This document shows positions 25,944-35,070 of a DNA stretch of 64,000 bases, in pieces (within the stretch, counting starts at the first letter, position 1; every line of letters begins with the position of its first letter). This stretch comes from an uncultured Pelagimonas sp. Its GTDB lineage: Bacteria > Pseudomonadota > Alphaproteobacteria > Rhodobacterales > Rhodobacteraceae. The position numbers and the translations under genes are program-made. The stretch lies in assembly GCA_947497905.1 (NCBI GenBank), contig CANMIH010000001.1:1054001-1118000 (forward strand), written 5' to 3'. The notes under the pieces were generated by a model, which made no database searches, had not been told where the DNA came from, and saw nothing but the letters and a program-made list of their open reading frames with translations.

Positions 25944-27232
25944 CCCAGTCTGTTAAAACGCTCTTTCTCTTTGCCTTTGTCGCGGTTCTGATCATTGGCA
26001 CCGGCATGGTTCAAAGCTGGAACTCGGCGCTTTTGATTCTCAACATGGGGCTCGTCAGTGCGGTCATGGCTCTGGGGGTGAACCTTCAGTGGGGCATCGC
26101 GGGCCTATTCAATGTTGGCGTCATGGGCTTTGTGGCTCTGGGTGGTCTTGGGGTTGTCCTGACCTCAATGCCCCCCGTTCAAGAGGCCTGGTCTGCAGGT
26201 GGTCTACGGGCCATCGGTGCTCTGGTGATCATCGCGGCCACGGTTGCAGCTTCGGCCTATATCTGGCGGAACTTCCGCAAAGCATGGCTCGTGGCTGTAG
26301 TTCTGATTGGCGGACTTATCCTCTATCGGATGGTGCGCGATCCCGGCGTTGCGGCGATCGAAGCCGTGAACCCTGCTGTGAGCGGGTACCTCGGTGGTCT
26401 TGGACTTCCGGTGCTCTTTGCTTGGCCGGTTGGTGGTCTGCTTGCCGCTGGCGGTGCCTGGATCATTGGCAAGACAGCCCTGGGGTTGCGCTCGGATTAC
26501 CTAGCTATCGCAACGCTTGGCATCTCTGAGATCATCATCGCCATCATGAAAAACGAAGACTGGCTGGCCCGTGGCGTGAAAAACGTGATCGGTCTGCCGC
26601 GTCCGGTGGCGCGTGAAATCGATCTGCAAAACAATCCCGGATTTGTTGAGGCAGCTGCGGGTTACGGTTTGGATGCCACAACGGCGTCAACTCTGTACGT
26701 TAAGCTCAGCTATTCACTGCTCTTTGCGATTGTACTGGTGATCGTTCTGGTGCTGGCCCAGCTTGCGCTTAAATCGCCATGGGGCCGCATGATGCGCGCC
26801 ATTCGCGATAACGAAGTGTCGGCCCGCGCCATGGGTAAGGATGTCACCTTCCGCCACTTGCAGGTGTTCATCCTAGGATCGGCAATCTGTGGTGTCGCAG
26901 GCGCGATGATGACCACCCTTGATGGTCAGCTGACCCCGTCGAGCTATCAGCCGCTGCGCTACACCTTCCTGATCTGGGTCATGGTGATTGTCGGTGGGTC
27001 TGGCAACAACATGGGCGCTATTCTTGGCGGCATGATCATCTGGTTCCTCTGGGTTCAGGTTGAACCTCTGGGCCAGGGCCTGATGAACATACTCACCGCA
27101 GGCATGGCAGACGGATCTGCGCTTAAGGAACACCTGCTCGACAGCGTGCAACATATGCGTTTGCTGACGATGGGTTTGATCCTGCTGATCGTGCTCAGGT
27201 TTAGCCCACGCGGGCTTCTGCCTGAAAAGTAA
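25940..27232 (+). CDS. ABC transporter permease, LivM type
   Basis: 430 aa, with about 10 membrane segments. LivM hallmarks are ALGVNLQWGIAGLFNVGVMGFVALGG near the start, the LRSDYLAIATLGISEI segment, the coupling loop SPWGRMMRAIRDNEVSARAMGKDV and the GVAGAMMTTLDGQLTPSSY region. The length exceeds classical LivM (~320-420) because of a ~70-residue hydrophobic insert around residues 85-160. Last gene of the transporter operon, followed by a strong terminator. Confidence 0.93.
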   Translation: MTQSVKTLFLFAFVAVLIIGTGMVQSWNSALLILNMGLVSAVMALGVNLQWGIAGLFNVGVMGFVALGGLGVVLTSMPPVQEAWSAGGLRAIGALVIIAATVAASAYIWRNFRKAWLVAVVLIGGLILYRMVRDPGVAAIEAVNPAVSGYLGGLGLPVLFAWPVGGLLAAGGAWIIGKTALGLRSDYLAIATLGISEIIIAIMKNEDWLARGVKNVIGLPRPVAREIDLQNNPGFVEAAAGYGLDATTASTLYVKLSYSLLFAIVLVIVLVLAQLALKSPWGRMMRAIRDNEVSARAMGKDVTFRHLQVFILGSAICGVAGAMMTTLDGQLTPSSYQPLRYTFLIWVMVIVGGSGNNMGAILGGMIIWFLWVQVEPLGQGLMNILTAGMADGSALKEHLLDSVQHMRLLTMGLILLIVLRFSPRGLLPEK

Positions 27233-27237
27233 AACAG

Positions 27238-27265
27238 AAAGCCCCGCCAATCTGGCGGGGCTTTT
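27238..27265. terminator. terminator between the ABC operon and the XRE gene
   Basis: AAAGCCCCGCC-AATCT-GGCGGGGCTTTT, 6 nt after the LivM-type stop. It has T and A runs on both sides, so it can act in both directions for the convergent genes. Confidence 0.9.
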
Positions 27266-27325
27266 CTTTGATTAACACATTTTCAATACAAGCTGCGTGC
27301 TAGCTCAAGCCCTTAGGGCCATATG

Positions 27326-27946
27326 TTATGCTAAGGACGTGACCCAAAGAATGGTCGCGTCTTCTTGAGACAATGACACAACATTGTGCCCCATGGTGGC
27401 ATCATAGTAGGCGCTGTCGCCGCGCTTCATTTCCACTGGCTCATAGAATTCGGTGTAAAGGCGCACAACTCCCGTCAAAACATAGAGAAACTCTTCGCCG
27501 TCATGGCGCACCCAACCGTCGAACTCTGCCATATCCCGCGCACGTACCCGCGCCCGGTAGGGCAGCATCTTCTTGCGCGTGAGATTTTCGCCCAACAACA
27601 CATGCTCGTAAGTCGCTGTCGCGTGCTTTTGGCCCTCATCTGAACGCGTAATCGTCATACGGCCATTCACTTTTTCCTGCTGAGGAGGCGTGAAAAGCTG
27701 AGGCACAGAAATCTGTAACCCAACCGCCAGTTTCTTCAACGCGTCATACGTGGGAGACATCTGGCCGTTTTCGATTTTCGACAATGTCGAGCGCGCCAAA
27801 CCGGCCTGTTTGGCGGCCTGTTCAAGTGTCCAGTCCAGCTCTTTACGAAGATCTCGGACACGCTGTCCCAGATCTAATGGCTCAACGCTTTCATCTTCGC
27901 CGTTTTCACGTGCGATGCGAATAAGGGATTTGGGATCTTGGGTCAT
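27326..27946 (-). CDS. XRE-family regulator with C-terminal cupin domain
   Basis: 206 aa. Residues ~28-85 form a Cro/XRE helix-turn-helix (VRDLRKELDWTLEQAAKQAGLARSTLSKIENG, motif split here for length). Residues ~125-200 form a cupin (HDGEEFLYVLTGVVRLYTE) that usually binds a small ligand. PuuR- and SutR-like members control amine or sulfur metabolism. It diverges from the adenylate-forming enzyme gene with an 81-bp shared promoter region, so that gene is a likely target. Confidence 0.9.
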   Translation of the reverse strand: MTQDPKSLIRIARENGEDESVEPLDLGQRVRDLRKELDWTLEQAAKQAGLARSTLSKIENGQMSPTYDALKKLAVGLQISVPQLFTPPQQEKVNGRMTITRSDEGQKHATATYEHVLLGENLTRKKMLPYRARVRARDMAEFDGWVRHDGEEFLYVLTGVVRLYTEFYEPVEMKRGDSAYYDATMGHNVVSLSQEDATILWVTSLA

Positions 27947-28027
27947 GGGTCCTTGCTATAAGTGCCCGCAGGCAAGCAATCAAGTCAGGGACTTGCACAG
28001 CACGCGTCAGAGGCCTAATCCAAACCT

Positions 28028-29545
28028 ATGGTTTCTCTGTTTAACAAAGGTGCCTCCGCGCCCTGTCCCGCTCCTTTCAACCTTGCGGCCCATGTGCTGG
28101 CCGCTGGGGAACGCACACCTGACAAACAGGCTTTGGTCGTCATTTCTGAAACCGATGCTAAGGTCTGGACCTATGCAGAGTTGATCAAAGCCGTGCGTGG
28201 GACAGCCACCGGACTGTTGGCAAGTGGCCTGAGACCCGGCGATATTCTGGTGATGCGGGTTGGGAATACGGTCGATTTCCCGATCATCTATCTTGGTGCC
28301 ATCGCAGCCGGGATCATTCCCGTGCCGACCTCGTCGCAGCTCACCAAAGGTGAGGTGAGCAAGATCATAGAAACCCTCAATCCCAAAGCGATTTTACGCG
28401 CGCCGGACGTCAGCTGCCCCGAAACAGATGTTACATTGCTGTCGACGGAACAGGCGCTTGAGTGGCGCAGCCTTCCACCCTCGGATTGGGATTTGGGTGA
28501 CCCCAATCGTATGGCCTACATCATCTACACATCCGGAACATCAGGTATTCCGCGCGCCGTGGGCCACGCTCATCGCGCGATTTGGGCACGCCAGATGATG
28601 ATGGAGGGCTGGTACGGGCTACGTTCTGACGATCGCTTGTTACACGCCGGGGCTTTCAATTGGACCTTCACTCTCGGCACAGGCCTGATGGATCCTTGGA
28701 CCAAAGGCGCGACAGCCTTGATCCCAGCGACTGGCACAGATCCATTTGAGCTTGGGAACCTTCTTGCGCAATATGACGCGAGTCTTTTTGCGGCCGCACC
28801 GGGCGTTTATAGACAGATGTTAAAGTCAGACCTGCCCGACCTTCCGGCCCTGAGGCATGGGCTTGCAGCTGGCGAAAAGCTCTCTCAAACGATCCGTGAT
28901 GCTTGGCGCGCCTCCACAGAAGGCGAGATTTACGAAGCCTATGGTCTGTCAGAGTGTTCGACATTTATTTCATCATCTCCTACGCACCTGCATACCCCCG
29001 GAACCTTAGGACACCCTCAATCTGGTCGGCACATTGCGATTTTGGGCGAAACCGGCCACCCCGTGGCCCGCGGCGAAGAGGGCACAATTGCAGTGCACAA
29101 ATCCGACCCAGGCCTGATGATCGGGTATGTGGGTGCTCCTGAAGCAACCCAAGCCAAATTTCAAGGGGACTGGTTCTTGACAGGGGATCGCGCCAGCATG
29201 TCGGACAGCGATGCCATCACCTACCTTGGACGAAACGACGACATGATGAATGCCGGCGGGTTCCGCGTGTCACCGCTCGAGGTAGAAGCCTCTCTAAACG
29301 GACTTGCAGGAACAAGCGAACTTGCCGTGACAGACATCGCAATCAAAGAAGATGTCCGTATCATCGCATGTTTCTACACCTCTGCTGAAGCCTTGGATGA
29401 GGAACAGCTAAAAATTGCTGCACAGGAACGGCTTGCCCGGTACAAGTGCCCTCGTACCTTCATTCGGGTGGATAAGCTCCCGCGCAATCCCAATGGTAAA
29501 CTTCTTCGTTCCGCGTTGAAAAACCAGTTTCCATCACCGAAATAA
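28028..29545 (+). CDS. acyl-CoA synthetase / AMP-binding enzyme
   Basis: 505 aa, class I adenylate-forming family. The A3 loop reads YTSGTSGIPRAVGH; the A5 region is YEAYGLSECSTF; the A7 region is LTGDRASMSDSDAITYLGRNDD; and the A10 lysine lies in PRNPNGKLLRSAL. It should activate a carboxylic acid as acyl-AMP and then acyl-CoA; the substrate is not predictable. The position usually held by Lys in the A3 loop (PK) is Arg here. It diverges from the XRE-cupin regulator and precedes the FrnE-like gene by 60 bp. Confidence 0.88.
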   Translation: MVSLFNKGASAPCPAPFNLAAHVLAAGERTPDKQALVVISETDAKVWTYAELIKAVRGTATGLLASGLRPGDILVMRVGNTVDFPIIYLGAIAAGIIPVPTSSQLTKGEVSKIIETLNPKAILRAPDVSCPETDVTLLSTEQALEWRSLPPSDWDLGDPNRMAYIIYTSGTSGIPRAVGHAHRAIWARQMMMEGWYGLRSDDRLLHAGAFNWTFTLGTGLMDPWTKGATALIPATGTDPFELGNLLAQYDASLFAAAPGVYRQMLKSDLPDLPALRHGLAAGEKLSQTIRDAWRASTEGEIYEAYGLSECSTFISSSPTHLHTPGTLGHPQSGRHIAILGETGHPVARGEEGTIAVHKSDPGLMIGYVGAPEATQAKFQGDWFLTGDRASMSDSDAITYLGRNDDMMNAGGFRVSPLEVEASLNGLAGTSELAVTDIAIKEDVRIIACFYTSAEALDEEQLKIAAQERLARYKCPRTFIRVDKLPRNPNGKLLRSALKNQFPSPK

Positions 29546-29605
29546 GGTGCCATCCGTCGCATTCTGGGTAATCCCCTGCTATGAGACAGGCAAAGAGGAC
29601 GTGAC

Positions 29606-30250
29606 ATGATCCAACTTGATATCTTTTCTGATCCGATTTGCCCCTGGTGCTATATCGGAAAATCACATCTGGACCGCGCATTAGAAGCCAATCCGGACCA
29701 TCCATTCCAGATCCGCTGGCTCCCCTTTATGCTCAATCCGGCGATGCCTGCCGAGGGAATGGACCGACGTGCCTATCTGGAAGGTAAATTTGGTGGCAAA
29801 AAAGAAGCCGTCGATGCCTATATGCCCGTGCATCAACATGCGGAAGCCGCTGGTCTTGCTATGAATTTGGACGACATCAAAACCACGCCAAACACCGTTG
29901 ATGCCCACCGGCTTATTCACTGGGCCGGGATCGAAGAGGCGCAGACCCGTGTGGTCTCGGGGCTGTTCAAAGCCTATTTTGTAGATGGCCGTGATATTGG
30001 CAGTCATGAAGTGCTGGCCGATGTCGCGGATGGTGCCGGAATGGATGCCAGCATGGTTTTGCGTCTTCTCAAAACGGACGAAGACAAACGCGATATCGTC
30101 GAGCGCGACGCCTCGGCGCGCGGCATGGGGATCAATTCGGTTCCCACCTTTATTGTCGCAGGAAAACATGCGGTTCCCGGCGCGCAACCACCTGAGCTTT
30201 GGGCGCAGGTTATCGAAGAACTGCGCCAGGGCGCAGATCCGAACTCATGA
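29606..30250 (+). CDS. DsbA-family oxidoreductase, FrnE/2-hydroxychromene isomerase-like
   Basis: 214 aa, with a thioredoxin fold and the CPWC motif at residues 12-15 after QLDIFSDPI. A helical insertion follows, and the cis-Pro loop is INSVPTFIVAGKHAVPGAQPPE. There is no signal peptide, so it is a cytosolic FrnE-type protein linked in some bacteria to oxidative stress. The ATG at 29606 has GAGGA upstream. Its stop overlaps the ATG of the K+-channel gene (ATGA), coupling the two. Confidence 0.9.
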   Translation: MIQLDIFSDPICPWCYIGKSHLDRALEANPDHPFQIRWLPFMLNPAMPAEGMDRRAYLEGKFGGKKEAVDAYMPVHQHAEAAGLAMNLDDIKTTPNTVDAHRLIHWAGIEEAQTRVVSGLFKAYFVDGRDIGSHEVLADVADGAGMDASMVLRLLKTDEDKRDIVERDASARGMGINSVPTFIVAGKHAVPGAQPPELWAQVIEELRQGADPNS

Positions 30251-30615
30251 ATGCCCTTCGCATCGCCACGATCTTAGGATCTTTGGCCACAATCATTTTG
30301 TCTGGAACGGTCTTCTTTCGATTTGTCGAAGGATGGTCGTGGATTGATGCGTATTTTTTCACGGTCGTAACCCTGTCTACTGTGGGCTACGGCAAACTGG
30401 TGCCGGTGACTGTCGTCGGCAAAATTGGCACCACGATCTTTATCATGGTGGGCTTGGGTATTTTTGCCGTTGCGGTTCAACAGTTCGGCCATTTTGCCAT
30501 GCGAAAACGTGAAGAACACACCAATTGGCTTGCCGCCCATCTGGGCGGAGAACCAGAACCGGAACCTAAACCGGCCAACGAAGATGAAGCACCAGATCGT
30601 AAATCTGCGCAGTAA
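30247..30615 (+). CDS. two-helix potassium-channel protein
   Basis: 122 aa. A membrane helix (~6-27), a pore loop with the K+ selectivity filter TVGYG at residues 45-49, and a second membrane helix (~58-80) are followed by a charged, Glu/Pro-rich cytosolic tail. This is the minimal KcsA-like ion channel architecture (Ion_trans_2); four copies would form the pore. No gating domain such as RCK is attached. I start at 30247, which overlaps the FrnE-like stop; a longer frame from 30199 would lie inside the FrnE-like gene. Confidence 0.88.
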   Translation: MNALRIATILGSLATIILSGTVFFRFVEGWSWIDAYFFTVVTLSTVGYGKLVPVTVVGKIGTTIFIMVGLGIFAVAVQQFGHFAMRKREEHTNWLAAHLGGEPEPEPKPANEDEAPDRKSAQ

Positions 30616-30726
30616 TGCAGATAGACTGTGCGTTTAAGTTGCGCATGCTACAACTGTTGCAGCTGCAAAGACCTGTTCAAAGGTCCCAAACGCTGTTAGG
30701 CAGATGTGTCTCAATTAGAGGTCACC

Positions 30727-31935
30727 ATGCCATCCCTACCCCATCGATATGAAATCATCGCCCTTATGGCGATGTTGACGGCCACCGTTGCGTTCTCAAT
30801 TGATGCGATGCTCCCGGCATTGCCGGATATTGCTGAAGAGCTTGCACCTGGACGGGACAATCTGGAACAGCTCGTGGTGGCGAGCTTTGTGCTTGGGATG
30901 GGGCTCGGCACGCTGTTCACCGGTCCCTTGTCGGACAGATTTGGCCGCAAACCGGTCATGCTCTGGGGCGCAGGCGTTTATGCCGTGGCCTCGATGGTTG
31001 GAGCCTTTTCTGAGAGCCTCGAAATCATGCTGGCCGCGCGTCTGGTGCAGGGCCTCGGAGCCGCTGGACCGCGTGTTGTGTCGCTGGCAATTCTCCGTGA
31101 CCTATACGCGGGTCGTGAAATGGCGCGGACAATCTCGTTTGTGATGATCATCTTCACACTGGTCCCAGCCATTGCTCCACTGATGGGTGCCTATCTCATT
31201 GCCTTCGCCGGCTGGACTTCGATTTTCTGGGCATTTGCAATTTTTGCTTTGATTTCATCCATCTGGATGGCGACTCGCATGCCTGAGACACTGGCTCAGG
31301 CAAATCGCCGCCCGTTTCGTTGGGCCGCTATTCAAAGCGCGATGGGCGAAATGTATTCCCACCCGGTGACCCGTTTGTCGATTCCGGCCCAAGGGTTTTG
31401 CATGTCGTCTTTGTTTGCGATGATCATGTCAGTCCAGCCAGTTTATGACCAAGGATTTGGCCGCGCCGAGAGCTTTCCCTTCTGGTTTGGCATGGCAGCC
31501 CTGATTTCCGGTGTGTCCGGTTTCCTGAATGCGAAACTGGTGATGCGGCTGGGGATGCGCCGACTAGTCACAGCCGCGCTGGTGTCTCAGATCGCCTTCA
31601 GCTGCATCATGATCATTGTCCTGCAAGGGTTTGGCCCAGCGTGGCATTTCCCGGCCTTTGTCATCTGGCAGGTCACGGTGTTCTTCCAGGCAGGTCTGAT
31701 GCTTGGCAATATGAACGCCATCGCGATGGAACATATGGGGCATATCGCAGGTGTCGCGGCCTCGGTCATTGGTGCGGTCGCCACTGTGATTGCGGTGATC
31801 CTCGCCGCGCCGGTTGGCATGTTGTTTGACGGCACCCCAAAGCCACTCGCCTATGGTGTGCTGATTTTCGCAATCTGTGCCTTTGGCCTGATGCGCGCCC
31901 TCGCACGCGCCGAAGAGCGGGTGGCAACAGTATAA
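30727..31935 (+). CDS. MFS efflux transporter, Bcr/CflA type
   Basis: 402 aa with 12 predicted membrane segments. The motif-A-like loop GPLSDRFGRKPVMLWG between helices 2 and 3, the opening SIDAMLPALPDIAEEL, and the motif C-like VPAIAPLMGAYLI are typical of drug/H+ antiporters of the Bcr/CflA family. It likely exports toxic compounds or metabolites by proton antiport. AGAGGT lies 4 nt before the chosen ATG; a GTG at 30706 is in frame but has no ribosome-binding site. Confidence 0.9.
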   Translation: MPSLPHRYEIIALMAMLTATVAFSIDAMLPALPDIAEELAPGRDNLEQLVVASFVLGMGLGTLFTGPLSDRFGRKPVMLWGAGVYAVASMVGAFSESLEIMLAARLVQGLGAAGPRVVSLAILRDLYAGREMARTISFVMIIFTLVPAIAPLMGAYLIAFAGWTSIFWAFAIFALISSIWMATRMPETLAQANRRPFRWAAIQSAMGEMYSHPVTRLSIPAQGFCMSSLFAMIMSVQPVYDQGFGRAESFPFWFGMAALISGVSGFLNAKLVMRLGMRRLVTAALVSQIAFSCIMIIVLQGFGPAWHFPAFVIWQVTVFFQAGLMLGNMNAIAMEHMGHIAGVAASVIGAVATVIAVILAAPVGMLFDGTPKPLAYGVLIFAICAFGLMRALARAEERVATV

Positions 31936-32061
31936 CTTTCAAGGTTTGAGGGGCCCCTGATGGGGCCTCCACACCTGCTGCACCTTGATGTTTGCGCCAC
32001 CACCATGGCTTGACAGTCTCCTCGATGACTGGCCTTGTGCGCGCAATCCAGAGGAGTCCTT

Positions 32062-33300
32062 ATGCAGAGTAAATTCAATCAAGAACTTGAGACGCGCTTG
32101 GTGCGTTACGCGGCCATCGACAGCCAAAGCGACGAGACGACATTGGTTACTCCCAGCACAGACTGTCAGTGGGACATGCTGAAATTGCTGGAAAAAGAAA
32201 TTAATGAGATTGGTGCTTCTGATGTCGAACTAACCGACTACGGTGTTGTTCTAGCCACCATTCCCGGCACATCACCGGGGCCAACCATTGGATTTCTGGC
32301 CCATGTCGACACCGCGCCGCAGTTTAACGCCACCAACGTCAAACCTCGTGTGATCAAAGGGTACAATGGCGGTGACATCACGTTTCCCGATGATCCAAAT
32401 CTGGTCCTGTCGCCAGAAGAGCACCCCTATCTCGGCACAAAAATCGGCCATGATATTGTCACGGCCTCCGGCCTGACGCTTTTGGGTTCGGATGATAAGG
32501 CAGGAATTGCCATCATTATGGCCATGGCGGGCGAGTTGTTGAACAATCCAGATGTTCCGCACCCTCCAATCCGAATTGCCTTCACGCCTGACGAGGAAAT
32601 TGGCTGCGGTTTTGACAATCGTCTGGCCCGCGATCTCAAGGCGGATTTCGCCTATACGCTCGACGGTGGTGAAGTTGGCGAAGTGGTCTACGAAAGTTTT
32701 TCAGCAGACCGCGCGGTTGTCACTGTTTCCGGTGTTTCAATTCACCCCGGACGCGCCAAAGATCAAATGGTCAACGCGATCCATCTGGCGTCGAAGATCA
32801 TTCAGACACTCCCGCAGGCCACGTTGCAGCCCGAAACCACATCAGGAAATGAAGGGTTCATCCACGCGACCGATATGGAAGGTGGATCTTCGGAGATGGT
32901 GTTGAAGTTCATTCTGCGCGACTTTGAACTGGACGGTTTGGAGGCCAAAGGTAACCTATTGCAACAGGTCTGCAATACCGTCCAAGCAACTGAACCTCGG
33001 GCAAAAATCACTTGTGAGATTCACCCTCAGTATCGCAACATGCGCTATTGGCTTGAAAAGGATATGACCCCGGTTGATCTCGCGCGTGCGGCCTGCGCAG
33101 ACAATGATATCAAGGTTTTGTCGGTTCCCATTCGTGGTGGCACTGATGGTTCACGCCTGACGGAAATGGGCGTTCCTACTCCAAATATTTTCACTGGGAT
33201 GCAGTGCATTCACGGGCCAAAGGAATGGATTTCTGTTCAAGACATGGCTCAGGCCACGGACGTCTGTGTTAGCCTGGTACGCCGCGCCGCATCTAACTGA
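32062..33300 (+). CDS. pepT: peptidase T (tripeptide aminopeptidase)
   Basis: 412 aa, M20B family, cytosolic, releasing the N-terminal residue from tripeptides. Zinc-site motifs are present: GFLAHVDTAP, SDDKAGIA, FTPDEEIGCG, YTLDGG and, near the end, IRGGTDGSRLTEMGVPTPNIFTG with the final His in CIHGPKEWIS. The length is standard. The ATG at 32062 has GAGGAG upstream. It is monocistronic and faces the Ldh_2 gene across a hairpin. Confidence 0.95.
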   Translation: MQSKFNQELETRLVRYAAIDSQSDETTLVTPSTDCQWDMLKLLEKEINEIGASDVELTDYGVVLATIPGTSPGPTIGFLAHVDTAPQFNATNVKPRVIKGYNGGDITFPDDPNLVLSPEEHPYLGTKIGHDIVTASGLTLLGSDDKAGIAIIMAMAGELLNNPDVPHPPIRIAFTPDEEIGCGFDNRLARDLKADFAYTLDGGEVGEVVYESFSADRAVVTVSGVSIHPGRAKDQMVNAIHLASKIIQTLPQATLQPETTSGNEGFIHATDMEGGSSEMVLKFILRDFELDGLEAKGNLLQQVCNTVQATEPRAKITCEIHPQYRNMRYWLEKDMTPVDLARAACADNDIKVLSVPIRGGTDGSRLTEMGVPTPNIFTGMQCIHGPKEWISVQDMAQATDVCVSLVRRAASN

Positions 33301-33328
33301 GTTTACTTCCGACCTTTCGCAAAAAACC

Positions 33329-33351
33329 AGCCCCAGTTTGCAACTGGGGCT
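33329..33351 (-). terminator. terminator after the Ldh_2 gene
   Basis: AGCCCCAGTT-TGC-AACTGGGGCT, a perfect 10-bp stem. On the minus strand it is followed by GGTTTTTTGC, just beyond the end of the Ldh_2 gene. It would also end the pepT transcript less efficiently. Confidence 0.85.
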
Positions 33352-33358
33352 GAAATGT

Positions 33359-34366
33359 TCAAACCAAGGCACGGACTTTTTCAAGCAGGGCTGCGTTGAC
33401 CGCCACACCTTCAGACGCGGCACGCTGACGGCACGACAAGCGGCCATCTCCCGGAAGACGCGCGCCCGATTGGTCGCGGAACGATGCAATCAGATCAGCC
33501 AGTTTTTCCTGGAACACACCACCGGACGTGGCCGAAGGATCAACTGCAATAAAGAACTGACCTGTTTTAGGAGGACCGCCCGCTGTCCCGGAAAATGGGC
33601 TCGCCACAGAGCCCAAGGTTGCGCCGGTCATCGCCGCAGCCATCAGCTCGACAGTCAGCGCGATCCCTACGCCTTTGTACCCACCTGAAGGAACCATGGA
33701 CCCTTTCAATCCGGCCTCAGGATCTGTGGTGGGCTGGCCGTCCGCGTCCAAAACCCATCCTTCCGGCACAGATTTCCCCTCACGCGCGTGTTTCATAACC
33801 TCGCTTTTGGCGATTGTGCTGGCCGATTGGTCGATCAAAAGCGCGGCGTTTCCATCGGCGTCCGGTGCTGCAATGGAAAACGGGTTGGTGCCGACTACTG
33901 GTTTTGCGCCCCCCGAGGGGGCAATCGAAGCGGGCGCATTGGTAAAACCAATCCCCAACAGACCGGCCTGTGCCAAGCGTTGGGTATGTACCCCAAGAAC
34001 GCCACAGTTGTAGGAGTTGTTCACCGCCAGCACCGCAACACCCTGCTCTTTCGCCAGCGGGATCAGTTTTTCAAACCCCTGATCAATCGCGCTATGTGCA
34101 AAGCCAGTCGCGGCATCAACGGACACCACCGCCGGGCGTGGATGGCTGACCACGGGCTTGGCAGTTCCGTCGACCTTGCCGCACTCAACGTGCTGCGCAT
34201 AGATTGGGATATAGGCCAAACCGTGCGAGGACACGCCGTCTGCCTCAGTCATGGCAGTCGCCACAGCCAGTGGCCGCGCATTTTCTTCTGATGTCCCAGC
34301 CTTCACCAAAGCGCGAAAGGCCAGATCTTCGATTTCGGAGAGAGAGAGGGTTTCTGTCGCTGTCAT
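33359..34366 (-). CDS. Ldh_2 (malate/L-lactate dehydrogenase-like) NAD(P)H oxidoreductase
   Basis: 335 aa. The family includes ureidoglycolate and sulfolactate dehydrogenases and delta1-piperideine/pyrroline-2-carboxylate (cyclic imine) reductases. Visible motifs are the N-terminal EADGVSSHGLAYIP with the catalytic His, NNSYNCGVLGVHTQRLAQAGL, TNAPASIAPSGGAKPVVGTNPFSIA and the GGYKGVGIALTVELMAAAMTG region. Last gene of the minus-strand cluster, 53 nt after the DUF3726-type gene. In this context a reductase for a cyclic imine or 2-keto acid arising from an N-heterocycle is a reasonable inference, but the substrate is not shown by the sequence. Confidence 0.88.
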   Translation of the reverse strand: MTATETLSLSEIEDLAFRALVKAGTSEENARPLAVATAMTEADGVSSHGLAYIPIYAQHVECGKVDGTAKPVVSHPRPAVVSVDAATGFAHSAIDQGFEKLIPLAKEQGVAVLAVNNSYNCGVLGVHTQRLAQAGLLGIGFTNAPASIAPSGGAKPVVGTNPFSIAAPDADGNAALLIDQSASTIAKSEVMKHAREGKSVPEGWVLDADGQPTTDPEAGLKGSMVPSGGYKGVGIALTVELMAAAMTGATLGSVASPFSGTAGGPPKTGQFFIAVDPSATSGGVFQEKLADLIASFRDQSGARLPGDGRLSCRQRAASEGVAVNAALLEKVRALV

Positions 34367-34419
34367 GTCGATCTTTCTTTTTATATTAAACAGCCTCTTG
34401 TGAGGACTTTCTAAAGTTG

Positions 34420-35070
34420 TCAGTCGTTGTCGCTTAGACCGGCACCTGCGCCACGCAATCGGCTTTCTTCAGTGGCAGGTGCAAAGGTTCGGTGCGCAAA
34501 TGCGGCGAGCCGATCCCAACTTTCTTCTGAGACATCTGCACGCAAAACGGGCTCACGTCGTCCGGACATGTCGGCCGGAGCAGAAAAGACAAGTTTTTGA
34601 GCCTGACGCGCTTCTAGGGCCTCGGGTGAGGCCTGAACACACAGCTGTTTGCCATCCGTTGCCAGACGGGCACCAACCCACTCTACCGCGACAGGTACGC
34701 CAAGACGCAGCGCTGCACCGCCCATGAATGGAACAGCTAAAAGAGGCAGGCTCACATTTTCCATAGTGATTGTTCCCCGGTCCAAAAGCCTGACGGCGCA
34801 GTCACTCAAAGACGCGCCTGCAATCAGTGGGCTCATGCGCCGGGCCGGCGCATGCCAAACCTCAGCGCTCAAGGACACCGGTGAGACATCAATCGGAGGG
34901 ATGCGGTCATTCAATTCAAGCAGATCAGCCAACAATTCGGTGCCTGGGAACCCAAAGGCCGACAGCCAGCGGGTGCCTTTGGCGGCCTCTTCTGCCAATC
35001 CCCACGACAGGCCAGCGCCGCGCCCTGCCCGTTTGCTCATGGCCTCGATTTCATTCAACGAGTGGCTCAT
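34420..35070 (-). CDS. DUF3726-type protein, coupled to the 563-aa gene
   Basis: 216 aa, soluble, with no signal peptide. I recall this kind of sequence (opening SLNEIEAMSKRAGRGAGLSWGLAEEAAKG) as DUF3726, a family of unknown function. Its ATG overlaps the stop of the 563-aa gene by 4 nt, which suggests equimolar subunits of one enzyme. Only a single Cys is present and no cofactor motif is seen. Sequence alone gives no reaction. Confidence 0.6.
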   Translation of the reverse strand: MSHSLNEIEAMSKRAGRGAGLSWGLAEEAAKGTRWLSAFGFPGTELLADLLELNDRIPPIDVSPVSLSAEVWHAPARRMSPLIAGASLSDCAVRLLDRGTITMENVSLPLLAVPFMGGAALRLGVPVAVEWVGARLATDGKQLCVQASPEALEARQAQKLVFSAPADMSGRREPVLRADVSEESWDRLAAFAHRTFAPATEESRLRGAGAGLSDND

